Shown in pieces: positions 8,896 to 17,609 of a stretch of DNA of 64,000 nt. The stretch spans positions 78,452 to 142,451 of the forward strand of contig NZ_CAUFUE010000012.1 of the NCBI RefSeq assembly GCF_959029255.1, read 5' to 3'. Numbering within the stretch: the first letter of the stretch is position 1; each line of letters begins with the position of its first letter. Made by a program: the position numbers and the translations under genes. This DNA comes from an uncultured Bacteroides sp. (GTDB lineage: Bacteria; Bacteroidota; Bacteroidia; Bacteroidales; Bacteroidaceae). The notes under the pieces are model-generated. The model was not told the origin of the DNA. It saw nothing but the letters and a program-made list of their open reading frames with translations, and ran no database searches.

Positions 8896-9561
8896 CTATA
8901 ACCAATATTTAAAACTGATACATAGCCTCATTATCCAGGAATTGAGCTTCTTGTATTCGGGGTGATAGGACTTTTCCATAATATCATGGTTCAGTTTTCC
9001 GCAATGGGCAAAGAGTACTCCTCCCTCAATGCCTATGGCGTAATTATCGTGAAATGGGTATTCTAACCCTATACTCCCGTTAATGCCCAATCCGATAGAG
9101 TTTACCTTATACGCTTGATTGGCTAGAAAACCTGTATTATGGTAATAGACCGTTCCTAAGCCCCAATTAATATACCCCGTAAGTGGCGTAAACGCAGTCT
9201 CTTTTATGGGAAAAGACATTTGTGGGGCTAAATAGAACAGATGCGTATGTGCCGATAGATTACAACTCTCAGCTAAGTTATATTGAGAGGAGTGCATGAT
9301 GTGGGAAAACACACCTCCAAGTCCCAGTGTCTTACGTTTATTATAGGCCAATGCTTGAAGTTCCCATGAAAAACCTTCTGCTGATTTCCCGAGATTGTCA
9401 TGTTTAAACGGAAGTATACCTTCTGCTGATTTTGTTGCCCACACCCCGAAAGCCGCTGAAACCTGTATCCGTCTATCGGAAGTAGGATAATCGGCAGTAC
9501 TCTCTTGCGCTTTTGACAGGAGAGAAGATATCAGTACTAGTATGAAGAAAATACTTCTCAT
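8896..9561 (-). CDS. Small outer-membrane beta-barrel protein (unknown role)
   Basis: A 221-residue secreted protein with a signal peptide (RSIFFILVLISSLLSKAQ). The rest alternates aromatic and polar residues with Gly-rich turns (GLGINGSIGLEYPF, YAIGIEGGVLF) and ends in a strand closing on YWL, the usual C-terminus of Bacteroidetes outer-membrane barrels. No specific family is recognised. It converges with the KilA-N remnant, 8 bases apart. A -7 box and a palindrome overlapping the expected transcription start lie upstream (9601-9630), so it is probably regulated on its own. Confidence 0.7.
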   Translation of the reverse strand: MRSIFFILVLISSLLSKAQESTADYPTSDRRIQVSAAFGVWATKSAEGILPFKHDNLGKSAEGFSWELQALAYNKRKTLGLGGVFSHIMHSSQYNLAESCNLSAHTHLFYLAPQMSFPIKETAFTPLTGYINWGLGTVYYHNTGFLANQAYKVNSIGLGINGSIGLEYPFHDNYAIGIEGGVLFAHCGKLNHDIMEKSYHPEYKKLNSWIMRLCISFKYWL

Positions 9562-9600
9562 TATATCTTCTAATTTATGTTTTCAGATATACCGACAGCC

Positions 9601-9630
9601 TGTCATTAATCATGACATAATACAAATATA
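9601..9630 (-). promoter_or_regulatory. -7 box and candidate operator of the beta-barrel gene
   Basis: TATATTTG on the minus strand (9623-9630) matches the -7 consensus. Just downstream in the direction of transcription, TGTCAT-TAATC-ATGACA (9601-9617) is a perfect 6-base inverted repeat at the expected start of transcription, placed as a repressor site would be. Confidence 0.4.
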
Positions 9631-9697
9631 ATGCAATATAATGAGTAAAAGTATAAAATATTGAAGTAAATACAAAGAAGAATCTGTGTTATTAATT

Positions 9698-10054
9698 TTA
9701 TTCATGTTCTAGTAAGAACTGCCGTAGAATGCGTGCATGATTACGCATCGGTTCTTTGGAAGCATACAGCAGTGTTACCGTCGGGTATTTCTTTATCCCC
9801 TCTATAAACTTGTGTACAGCTTCCGACTCCTCAAGCTCTTTCTTGTACATAGTTACGAAACCCTCCCAATGTTCTGTAGGGTTTTCGTGAAACCACTTCC
9901 GCAGTTCGGGGGAGGGAGTGATATCCTTTTCCCATGCATCATATTTCAGATACTCCTTCTTCAAGCCGCGAGGCCACAAACGGTCTACCAATACACGGTA
10001 ACCGTCCGTTGCATCAGGAGCTTCATATACCCGTTTGATATTAATCTGTGTCAT
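9698..10054 (-). CDS. DUF488 family protein (YeaO-like)
   Basis: A 118-residue cytoplasmic protein with the DUF488 hallmarks: RVYEAPDATDGYRVLVDRLWPRGLKKE at the N-terminus, WEKDITPSPELRKWFHENP in the middle and TLLYASKEPMRNHARILRQFL at the end. Its start overlaps the stop of the upstream RIC gene by 4 bases (ATGA), so the two are translationally coupled. The family's biochemical function is unknown; coupling to RIC suggests a link with nitrosative or iron-sulfur stress, which is inference. Confidence 0.9.
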   Translation of the reverse strand: MTQINIKRVYEAPDATDGYRVLVDRLWPRGLKKEYLKYDAWEKDITPSPELRKWFHENPTEHWEGFVTMYKKELEESEAVHKFIEGIKKYPTVTLLYASKEPMRNHARILRQFLLEHE

Positions 10055-10785
10055 GGCCTTTCTTTTAATTCTTCTTCCAGAAGGATGGCACGTGGAAATA
10101 CGATATTGTTTTCCAGATGAATATGTTGATGCAATGCAACTTCAAAATCCTTTAGCTGTTTGAGCACTAACCGGTAACTGTTGCAGGCATCCTCAGGAAC
10201 CTTATATCCGTTAGTCAGTTTTTCGATATGCCGATAACGTTCGCCTTCGGTATCATGCTCCACCATCATTACATTGATAGGGGCTTTGATGCTTTCCGCA
10301 TGAAAAGGAGGAATTACCAGCTTCTCCAGTTTTGCCTTGACCATTTCATAAATATAAGGAAACAAAACCAATTCTTCTTTGTCCAGATGAGCATTCAGGG
10401 CGATAAGTGAGTCCCTGAAAATCTCCTGCACATTGTATAAGGATGGATGTTTCTCGCCATGCACATGACACACTTTATCCAGTAATATCTCTATTTCCGG
10501 ACCATGCTTGCGGATATTGCGATGATGGATCTTGAGAATATAATCTACCAATAAATCCAATGGCCAGCTCTTGAAATCAATATTTTCCGAACTTGGTGGT
10601 GTAAGAGTCTCCAAGTCCTTGATTACCTGCTCTACATCAGCTTGGGCATTCTTGCTTGCTTCGGGTAATAAGACTGAACCGTGACAACAGAAGTCAATAC
10701 CATATTTATCAAATACTTCGGCGTTGTTGAAATTATCGGCTACAATTTCACCGACCATCATGTGCTTATAATCCTTCATATACAC
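10051..10785 (-). CDS. ric: Iron-sulfur cluster repair di-iron protein (RIC/ScdA/YtfE)
   Basis: A 244-residue cytoplasmic di-iron protein that repairs iron-sulfur clusters damaged by nitric oxide or oxidants. The first 60 residues are the ScdA N-terminal domain with the signature FDKYGIDFCCHGS. The rest is a hemerythrin-like four-helix bundle with the iron-ligating histidines in HHRNIRKHG, HLDKEELVLFP, MVEHDTEGE and LHQHIHLENNIVFPRA, each paired with a nearby Glu as the di-iron site requires. Length is typical. It is the first gene of a two-gene operon with DUF488. A perfect palindrome at 10810-10823, 25 bases before the start codon, is a candidate operator. Confidence 0.93.
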   Translation of the reverse strand: MYMKDYKHMMVGEIVADNFNNAEVFDKYGIDFCCHGSVLLPEASKNAQADVEQVIKDLETLTPPSSENIDFKSWPLDLLVDYILKIHHRNIRKHGPEIEILLDKVCHVHGEKHPSLYNVQEIFRDSLIALNAHLDKEELVLFPYIYEMVKAKLEKLVIPPFHAESIKAPINVMMVEHDTEGERYRHIEKLTNGYKVPEDACNSYRLVLKQLKDFEVALHQHIHLENNIVFPRAILLEEELKERP

Positions 10786-10809
10786 TCCTTTTTTTAGTTT
10801 TTTTATTTC

Positions 10810-10823
10810 CCGCTGAACAGCGG
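10810..10823 (-). promoter_or_regulatory. Palindrome upstream of the RIC operon
   Basis: CCGCTG-AA-CAGCGG is a perfect 6-base inverted repeat with a 2-base spacer, 25 bases upstream of the RIC start codon. It stands out in an otherwise T/A-rich stretch. A regulator-binding role is inferred from position only. Confidence 0.35.
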
Positions 10824-10900
10824 AACATTGTGTTTCATCTACAATTCAGGAGTATAGAATGTTTGAAAGATTAGTATTATTTGAGTTAACTTATCCTGCC

Positions 10901-11398
10901 TTACTTTTCTATTTTCTGGAAAGCCAACCTCTCATCCCCGTTTGCAAGAAAGATGATGCCGCAATATTGAAAGCCATGCTTCTTCAATATATATTGCAGT
11001 ATACGGTTGTCCCGGTGCGTATCGGCACGCAAATTAGGAACTTGTTCATAGCACCATTGCAGGCAAGCGGCAGCCACCCCCTTGCTGTCCTCCGTGCTGG
11101 CCAGACGATGGATGACGCCGTATGGCTGCGTATCTTCCACCCACGCCCCATCATAAATCTGTGCGTATGTAGGGTCGTTTCCTCTGATAAAAGCAAAAGT
11201 CCCGACAATTCTTCCTTCCTCATCAACACATACGTAGCTGTTTCCCTCCTGGATATCTTTTGTGATTAATTCCACAGAAGGATAATTCCCCGTCCACTGT
11301 TTCATGTTTCCGTCTTTCCGCATGATACGTTTGGCCTGTCCGAAGATTTCCATAAGGAGGGCTATTTCCGCTAGATGCGTCTTTCTGATTGTTATCAT
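10901..11398 (-). CDS. GNAT family N-acetyltransferase
   Basis: A 165-residue acetyltransferase of the acetyl-CoA-dependent GNAT superfamily; the substrate cannot be told. Strand-helix order fits: MITIRKTHLAEIALLMEIF, then SYVCVDEEGRIVGTFAFI (beta3-beta4), a degenerate acetyl-CoA loop at ASTEDSKGVAAACLQWCYEQ, and DTHRDNRILQYILKKHGFQYCG, the typical C-terminal asparagine-helix-GF signature. The frame extends to an ATG at 11419, but MITIRKT at 11398 is where the domain begins and is preferred. It lies between the RIC pair and PUL 1 and is probably transcribed alone. Confidence 0.85.
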   Translation of the reverse strand: MITIRKTHLAEIALLMEIFGQAKRIMRKDGNMKQWTGNYPSVELITKDIQEGNSYVCVDEEGRIVGTFAFIRGNDPTYAQIYDGAWVEDTQPYGVIHRLASTEDSKGVAAACLQWCYEQVPNLRADTHRDNRILQYILKKHGFQYCGIIFLANGDERLAFQKIEK

Positions 11399-11440
11399 AT
11401 ACTCTAAATCCGTTATCAAGTTCTTTGCAAAAATAACGAT

Positions 11441-11475
11441 AAAATTTTGGCACTACATCAATATGCAGTGCCAAA
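11441..11475 (-). terminator. Terminator of the GH88-DUF2264 operon
   Basis: Perfect 9-base arms TTTGGCACT and AGTGCCAAA with a 12-base loop. On the minus strand the stem is followed by ATTTTATC, placing it about 35 bases after the DUF2264 stop. Confidence 0.6.
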
Positions 11476-11508
11476 TCAATCTGAAAATGATAAGATGTTA
11501 TCCTGAAA

Positions 11509-12774
11509 TCAATATTCTACTTTGTAATCTCTGTGCAGCTTCTCTCCTTTCCAAGCCTTCTTAGTAGTCCAATCCTGCGGTTCATCTGTCCAGAAAGGAT
11601 TATCGGCAGGAAGCCCTAATGGTAGGAAACTCAATGTAGCCATATAAAGACTGCCTGTAGAAGTGTAACCGTCGGCGGCTTCCGGTTGATGCCCGTTGAA
11701 GCCAAGAACCAACCACCCGTTTTTATCAAAATTTTGGTCTCCTTCATACATATTGCGGTGTACGGCAGTCAGTGCGCAGCGTACTTGGGCAGGAGAAACA
11801 TGGGATGGTAATTTTTCACGTAACGCTACATCCGCTAATGATTGGAAAGCAGCGGTACGGTAAGTCACAGAACGGCCAAATGCCGGATAAGTTCCGTCCG
11901 GGCCGATGATACGTTCACAGAACTCAGAGTGGCGAATCATACGTTGCATCGCTTCATCCACTTCCTTTTGGCTCGCTCTCTTTTTGGTAGCCAATGTTTC
12001 TAGCATAGCCACCATCATGGGATTCAGTACGTATGCATTGTAGTAGTCCATACTAAACTTAGAACCATCACTGTACCAACCGTCACCAACATACCATTCC
12101 TTTATTTTATTTTTGGCAACATTGATACGGAAGGGGTCGGATTGCTCCCCTTGTTGAAGCAAGAAAGCTTCCGTCAATCCTGTAAATAACAGCCAGTTGT
12201 TGTAAGCTCCCGTCCGGTCACGCAAGGCTTTGAAAGAATCTATATAGCGTTGTTTGGTTGTGTCATCCAGTGGTTCCCACAATGCTTTGGGAGCACGGAG
12301 GAAAGCGTGTACCAAATAGGCTGCATCCACAATGGGCTGTGCTTGTTTGGTGAAGTTCAGTTTGTCTGGAGAGTCCGGAGCTACTGCATTCTTCAGTCCC
12401 TTCAGGACCTCTTCACGCATTTGTTTACGGAGTTTTCCTTCGTCGGTATCGTCATCGGGAAGCGCCAACCAAGGAGCTACTCCCGCCAATGTACGTCCGA
12501 CAGCTTCCAAATGAGTAATTTCATCATAACCTTTAGGGTTTCCGCTTGGAGTTTCTATGGGTATATTTTGGTGCAAGGTTCCTTCTGCCAAGTTATGGAT
12601 GACAGGGTAGGAGATTTTCCACATCAGTTTTACCCACGTGGTACGGTCTTGAGCGCCAGTGGTTACTTGTTGCTCTTTGGCTGCTTTGTCTTTCTTACTT
12701 TTGGCCTGTAAGGAAGAACCGGGCAGTATCATTAAGACGGATAGCAATAAAATGAGGTAATTTAATCGTTTCAT
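11509..12774 (-). CDS. DUF2264 protein, probable glycoside hydrolase (GH154-like)
   Basis: A 421-residue secreted protein. A signal peptide (LILLLSVLMILPGSSLQA) precedes a DUF2264 domain covering nearly all the rest. Characteristic blocks are THLEAVGRTLAGVAPWLALP, NNWLLFTGLTEAFLL, WYVGDGWYSDGSKFSMDYYNAYVLNPMM and IIGPDGTYPAFGRSVTYRTAAFQSLADVAL. The family is an (alpha/alpha)-barrel; members have been placed in GH154 with beta-glucuronidase activity reported, so uronide hydrolysis is plausible here but unproven. It is 58 bases downstream of the GH88 gene on the same strand, with a terminator after it, so the pair forms a short operon divergent from susCD of PUL 1. Confidence 0.85.
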   Translation of the reverse strand: MKRLNYLILLLSVLMILPGSSLQAKSKKDKAAKEQQVTTGAQDRTTWVKLMWKISYPVIHNLAEGTLHQNIPIETPSGNPKGYDEITHLEAVGRTLAGVAPWLALPDDDTDEGKLRKQMREEVLKGLKNAVAPDSPDKLNFTKQAQPIVDAAYLVHAFLRAPKALWEPLDDTTKQRYIDSFKALRDRTGAYNNWLLFTGLTEAFLLQQGEQSDPFRINVAKNKIKEWYVGDGWYSDGSKFSMDYYNAYVLNPMMVAMLETLATKKRASQKEVDEAMQRMIRHSEFCERIIGPDGTYPAFGRSVTYRTAAFQSLADVALREKLPSHVSPAQVRCALTAVHRNMYEGDQNFDKNGWLVLGFNGHQPEAADGYTSTGSLYMATLSFLPLGLPADNPFWTDEPQDWTTKKAWKGEKLHRDYKVEY

Positions 12775-12832
12775 GTTTTTTATTATAGGGATGATTTATA
12801 AAGAGTGATTTAGATTTGATTATAAGATTAGA

Positions 12833-14095
12833 TTAGAAAAGTGGTTCATCGTTTAATAACTTATTGTAGCGATGTAGAGCTTCTATAAAATAATAATCTG
12901 CATAAGTTAAAGGTACATCAATCTCACCGCCTTGAGGAATGGCGCCTGTGCTGTGCATCAGGATGAAGTTCGCATTCTCTCCCAGTTTGGCACGATATAC
13001 AGGGCTGCCTAATGAATGTAGAATTTGCTTTGCACCCTCTAAATATTTTCGGCTCTTTGCTCCTTTACTGTAAGTGCTTAACTCCACTAGAGCCGAAGCC
13101 ACGCAAGCGGCAGCCGAAGCATCACGGTAGTTAATCACCACATTATTAGCGTTGGAACGGATGCCCGGTGTATAGCCTTTCTGGTAAGCGTTGAAATCCC
13201 ACCAGGCTATCTTGTCGGATGGCAGATTAGGATGGTCGAGATAAAAGTCGGCCATACCCTCTGCGGTTTTCAGGAAACGTTTGTCATGAGTTTCGCGATA
13301 ACACATGGTGAAACCATAAATACCCCATGCCTGTCCTCTGGACCATGCAGAGTTGTCAGAGTAACCTTGTGAAGTTTCCCCTTTGATAGGCTTACCAGTC
13401 TCCTTATCGTAATAGACAATGTGGAAACAACTGTAGTCTTTGCGTACTTGGTTCTTCATCACCTTTTCAGCATGCGAAACAGCTATTTTGCGGAAACTGT
13501 CATCGCCCGTCACTTTGCTGGCATGAAATAATAGTTCCAAATTCATCATATTGTCTATGATGACAGGGAAATCATAGACTTTGTCGCCATGCCAGGAGCG
13601 GAAGCCATTCCATGATTGGATTACACCTGCTTTAGGACGGAAACGCGTACGGAGTGATTTGGCTGATTCCGTCAGAATATCCTCATACCCGGTTTTCGGT
13701 GCGAAGCGGTTGGCATTGCCGTAGCTACAATACATCATAAAACCGATGTCATGATTGTCGGTAAAGGACTTGGCAGGCTCCATCTTTTGGGTATAGACTA
13801 GTGCGGAGTCTTGCAAGGCTGTGTCTTTAAGAAAATCAGAAATGTACCATAGACTTCCTGGGAAAAAACCAGCTGTCCATAAATAGATACTTCCTTTTGA
13901 AGGTGTACCTGCTTTTGTCATGCTATGTGGCATCACACCTCTGCCTTGACTTGGAGTTTTTAGCATCAAATTATACTGCTTAGCGGCAAACTCCATGTTT
14001 TCATTTACAAAAGCTTTCTCTGTTTCTTGAGCTTGAACTTTACCTAAAGTACAAACTAATAAAGAAAAGGCTATCAACATTGTTTTGTTTTTCAT
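12833..14095 (-). CDS. Unsaturated glucuronyl hydrolase, GH88
   Basis: A 420-residue secreted enzyme that hydrates the double bond of the unsaturated uronic acid left by polysaccharide lyases, releasing it. It has a signal peptide (MKNKTMLIAFSLLVCTLGKVQA) and an (alpha/alpha)6 barrel. Asp116 in DNHDIGFMMY and Asp181 in VIIDNMMNLELLF match the two catalytic Asp of the family; SRGQAWGIYGF and WWDFNAYQKG are further conserved blocks. The frame extends to 14140, but that ATG lies within the -7 box TATCTTTG (14138-14145), so the ATG at 14095 is the start. Pairing with DUF2264 and the lyase-like protein of PUL 1 points to a uronic-acid glycan. Confidence 0.92.
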   Translation of the reverse strand: MKNKTMLIAFSLLVCTLGKVQAQETEKAFVNENMEFAAKQYNLMLKTPSQGRGVMPHSMTKAGTPSKGSIYLWTAGFFPGSLWYISDFLKDTALQDSALVYTQKMEPAKSFTDNHDIGFMMYCSYGNANRFAPKTGYEDILTESAKSLRTRFRPKAGVIQSWNGFRSWHGDKVYDFPVIIDNMMNLELLFHASKVTGDDSFRKIAVSHAEKVMKNQVRKDYSCFHIVYYDKETGKPIKGETSQGYSDNSAWSRGQAWGIYGFTMCYRETHDKRFLKTAEGMADFYLDHPNLPSDKIAWWDFNAYQKGYTPGIRSNANNVVINYRDASAAACVASALVELSTYSKGAKSRKYLEGAKQILHSLGSPVYRAKLGENANFILMHSTGAIPQGGEIDVPLTYADYYFIEALHRYNKLLNDEPLF

Positions 14096-14411
14096 GTTTT
14101 CTAAATTAAGTACGATAATGATATAATCTTCAAGTCGCAAAGATAGTGCATCTTTTTATGGTTGGGGGGAGGATTTGTCCACTGTAGGAGAAATGGCTTA
14201 TACTCTTGTCTTTTTAACATTTACTTTATGCTACAATTTTATCTATACGGATTATCCCCCCCCATTGGTGAAATATGTTAAAAACAAGTTGTTTGTATGG
14301 ATTAGACTTATTAGGAACCTCAATTGTACAAAACTTCCCCTTATCTGTATTCTTATTATACATCTTTGCAGCGATTAAACGTTTAAATCTTTAATTTAAT
14401 TTTTAATACTT
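14096..14411. promoter_or_regulatory. Divergent control region of PUL 1
   Basis: A 316-base AT-rich gap between the GH88 and susC starts. It contains the GH88 -7 box (14138-14145), a G6 tract (14164-14169), a C8 tract (14256-14263) and a weak rightward -7-like CATCTTTG (14371-14378), 34 bases before the susC ATG. No open frame here looks like a gene. The regulator's binding site cannot be identified by eye. Confidence 0.45.
14138..14145 (-). promoter_or_regulatory. -7 box of the GH88-DUF2264 operon
   Basis: TATCTTTG on the minus strand, 43 bases upstream of the GH88 start at 14095. No convincing -33 TTTG lies at the usual distance, which suggests an activator-dependent promoter. Confidence 0.5.
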
Positions 14412-17400
14412 ATGAAAAAGAAGTCTGGCATAATGCTTAGTGTTCTACCTTTTTTATCTTTGGGACTTTGCGGGATATCGCAGCAAGCTGTCGCAAAAGA
14501 CATGATAAAAGGAGAAGCAATAACTTTGGTGAGTTCGCTTGATGCGGAACAACAAAGTAGTAATATTAAAGGTGTGATTTTGGACGGTAGCACTCGTGAA
14601 CCTATTATTGGTGCAACTGTCATAATAAAAGGAACCAGTACAGGAGTCTTAAGCAATATTGACGGTGAATTTACCATTAAAGCTAAACAAGGTGATATCC
14701 TTTTGATTTCTTTTCTTGGTTATGAAACCAAAGAATTGAAAGTGGGTACATTGAAACTTTACACTGTAGAACTTGATGTATCTTCCGAACTATTGGAGGA
14801 AGTGGTTGTAACGGCTTTTGGTGTGGGGCAGAAGAAAGCAAGTATGGTAGGTTCGGTTGCTCAGGTTCGTCCGGAAGAACTAAAAGTACCATCTTCAAGT
14901 TTGAGTTCCTCTTTTGCAGGACGTCTGTCCGGTGTGATTGCTGTTCAGCGTAGTGGTGAACCTGGTGCTGATGGAGCAGATTTTTGGATTCGTGGTAAGT
15001 CTACCTTTAGTGGCGCTACTGGAGCTTTGATAATCTTGGATGGTGTGGAAATCAGTTCTACCGAATTGAATGCCCTTGATCCGGAAGTTATTGAAGGCTT
15101 TTCTATTTTGAAGGACGCTACTGCTACCGCGTTATACGGTACGCGTGGTGCCAATGGTGTAATGATTATCACTACTAAGTCCGGTAAAAATTTGGATAAA
15201 CCTATTATTAATTTTCGTTTGGAGGGTGCCGTTACACAGTTGAGTAAAGTACCGGAAATGGCAGATGGCGTTACTTATATGAAGAATTATAATGAAGCAA
15301 CGACACGTCCCGGTTCAGGCTCTGAGCCATTCAGTGAGGATAAAATTCAGGGTACGTTGAAAGGATTGAACCCTTACGTTTTCCCAAATGTAAATTGGTA
15401 TGATGAAATGTTTAAAAAGAACGCATTCTCACAACGTGCCAATTTCAATATCCGTGGTGGAAGTAAAAAGATGGATTATTTTATGAGCGTTGGCGTGAAA
15501 CATAGTGATGGTAACTTACGTAGCTTGAGCAAAGATTATTTTTCTTATAACAACAATATCAACGTGACTAACTATGATTTCATCAATAATCTAAATTTAC
15601 AGGCTACATCTACTACAAAATTATCTTTAGGGCTAAATCTTTCCATCAAAGACTGGAAGGGACCTAATATGAAAACAGCAGATTTGTTTGCCTTAGCAAT
15701 GCACTCTAATCCGGTGGATTTTCCGGTAATGTACCCGGCTGGTACAGGAGGAATTGAGACAGAAGATATTCTTTGGGGAGACAAAGCTGGTGGTCCATTT
15801 GATACGGGATATCGTAACCCTGTGGCAGAATATGTGACTACTTATAAGACAAATTTTGAAAGTATCGTGACTGCCAACTTTAAGATAGAACAGAAACTTG
15901 ATATGATTTTGAAAGGCTTAACTTTCAATGGATTGTTCTCTTTTAAAAATAAGTCTATTACAAATTCTTATAGACAGAGTGCTTATAATGCTTTCGAAGT
16001 CGATTCTTATGATTCCGATTCAAATGAGTATATGTTGAGACGCACGACTAAAGAATATTCAACAGTCATTAATACGACAGGTGGACACGGTGGTGAACGT
16101 AACATGTATTTGCAAGCTATGTTGGATTATAAGCACATCTTTGCTGATGTACATGATGTAAACGTTATGTTTCTATTCAATCGTCAGCAATACAATACGA
16201 ATACTCCGAGTGATTTGTTTTCTACATTGCCTAAACGTAAACAGGGTATTGCTGGACGCATATCATACGCTTACGATAATCGTTATATGGCTGAGGTAAA
16301 CTTTGGTTATAACGGTTCCGAGAACTTCGCTCCAAATAACCGTTACGGTTTCTTTCCTTCATTTGCTGTAGGATATAATATTTCTGAAGAAGCTTTTTGG
16401 GAAAAAATTCGTCCGGTGGTATCCAATTTAAAATTACGTGCTTCATGGGGATTGGTCGGTAATGACGATACCAGTCGCAGTGCAGGTCGTTTTGCTTACT
16501 TGGAAGATCTTACATTGTATGGTGGCCCTGGTTATATCAGTGGTATTGGTCAAAATATAAGCTTTAGCGGTCCCAAATGGAAACGTTACTTTAATGCAAA
16601 TTTAGGTTGGGAAGTTGGAGAAAAATGGAATATAGGTTTGGATATGGGACTATTCAATGCTTTCAACCTTTCGTTTGATTTGTTCAAGGAAACGCGTAGT
16701 GATATCTTCCTGTCTCGTGGTAATACAATACCCGACTATTTGGGATTGGCGGGTGCAGCTGTTTATGCCAATTTAGGTAAGATGGAGAATAAGGGTGTTG
16801 ACTTTTCCATTGATTATAACAAGCAAATCAATAAGAATTTTTTCCTTTCGTTCAAGGGTACATTCACTTATGCTCACAATACAATACTGGAAAGGGATGA
16901 ACCTCCTTTTAGAGAATATCCTAATTTGTCATCAGTGGGACATTCTGACGGGCAGTATTTGCTGTATCTTTTCAATGGACTGTTCCCGGATGAAGAAACT
17001 ATCAGGAATAATCCTAAACAGATGCTGGGGTTTGAACCAATGCCTGGTGATATCTGGTATAAGAATCTACCTAATTATGAAGGTAAGTATGATAATGTCA
17101 TTGATGGTAATGATCGCATGTATGTAGGTAATCCGAAAGATCCGGAAATAGTTTATGGCTTTGGCCCTTCGATGAAATGGAAAAACTGGGACTTTTCTTT
17201 CTTCTTTCAGGGAGTGGCAAAGACTTCCATCTTGATGTCTGGTACTGCTCCGTTCGGGAATTATTATCATAACGGGTTATTTCAGTACATTGCCGATGAC
17301 CATTGGAGTACAGAGAACCCGAATCCGAATGCTAAATATCCACGTTTGACGTTGCAAGCCAATGGAAATAACGAACAGGCCTCTGACTACTATTTGAGAA

Positions 17401-17600
17401 ATGGCGCTTTTCTTAAATTGAAAAATGCTGAGATAGGTTATACGCATAAGGGGTGGCGCTTCTATGTGAGCGGTAACAACTTGTTGACTTTCTCTCCCTT
17501 CGACTATTGGGATCCAGAAATGGGTAGCGGTAACGGTCTTAAATATCCCACTCAACGTGCTTTCAACGTGGGTGTACAAGTAACCTTTAACAATAAATAA
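14412..17600 (+). CDS. SusC-like TonB-dependent outer-membrane transporter (PUL 1)
   Basis: A 1062-residue TonB-dependent transporter that imports oligosaccharides captured by its SusD partner. After a signal peptide (about 1-28) comes a carboxypeptidase-like regulatory domain (IKGVILDGSTREPIIGATV...IDGEFTIKAKQGD, about 55-125), a TonB box region (EEVVVTAFGVG), the plug (about 150-270, with SILKDATATALYGTRGANGVMIITTKSG) and a 22-strand barrel ending in RAFNVGVQVTFNNK. RSGEPGADGADFWIRG is shared with the SusC of PUL 2, showing the two belong to related clades. The susD gene starts 9 bases after its stop. Confidence 0.95.
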   Translation: MKKKSGIMLSVLPFLSLGLCGISQQAVAKDMIKGEAITLVSSLDAEQQSSNIKGVILDGSTREPIIGATVIIKGTSTGVLSNIDGEFTIKAKQGDILLISFLGYETKELKVGTLKLYTVELDVSSELLEEVVVTAFGVGQKKASMVGSVAQVRPEELKVPSSSLSSSFAGRLSGVIAVQRSGEPGADGADFWIRGKSTFSGATGALIILDGVEISSTELNALDPEVIEGFSILKDATATALYGTRGANGVMIITTKSGKNLDKPIINFRLEGAVTQLSKVPEMADGVTYMKNYNEATTRPGSGSEPFSEDKIQGTLKGLNPYVFPNVNWYDEMFKKNAFSQRANFNIRGGSKKMDYFMSVGVKHSDGNLRSLSKDYFSYNNNINVTNYDFINNLNLQATSTTKLSLGLNLSIKDWKGPNMKTADLFALAMHSNPVDFPVMYPAGTGGIETEDILWGDKAGGPFDTGYRNPVAEYVTTYKTNFESIVTANFKIEQKLDMILKGLTFNGLFSFKNKSITNSYRQSAYNAFEVDSYDSDSNEYMLRRTTKEYSTVINTTGGHGGERNMYLQAMLDYKHIFADVHDVNVMFLFNRQQYNTNTPSDLFSTLPKRKQGIAGRISYAYDNRYMAEVNFGYNGSENFAPNNRYGFFPSFAVGYNISEEAFWEKIRPVVSNLKLRASWGLVGNDDTSRSAGRFAYLEDLTLYGGPGYISGIGQNISFSGPKWKRYFNANLGWEVGEKWNIGLDMGLFNAFNLSFDLFKETRSDIFLSRGNTIPDYLGLAGAAVYANLGKMENKGVDFSIDYNKQINKNFFLSFKGTFTYAHNTILERDEPPFREYPNLSSVGHSDGQYLLYLFNGLFPDEETIRNNPKQMLGFEPMPGDIWYKNLPNYEGKYDNVIDGNDRMYVGNPKDPEIVYGFGPSMKWKNWDFSFFFQGVAKTSILMSGTAPFGNYYHNGLFQYIADDHWSTENPNPNAKYPRLTLQANGNNEQASDYYLRNGAFLKLKNAEIGYTHKGWRFYVSGNNLLTFSPFDYWDPEMGSGNGLKYPTQRAFNVGVQVTFNNK

Positions 17601-17609
17601 AAAGAAACT

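Noticed and set aside
10859..11269. Plus-strand open frame of 136 codons over the GNAT gene
   Set aside because: The minus-strand GNAT reading has the full domain; the plus frame has no recognisable features.
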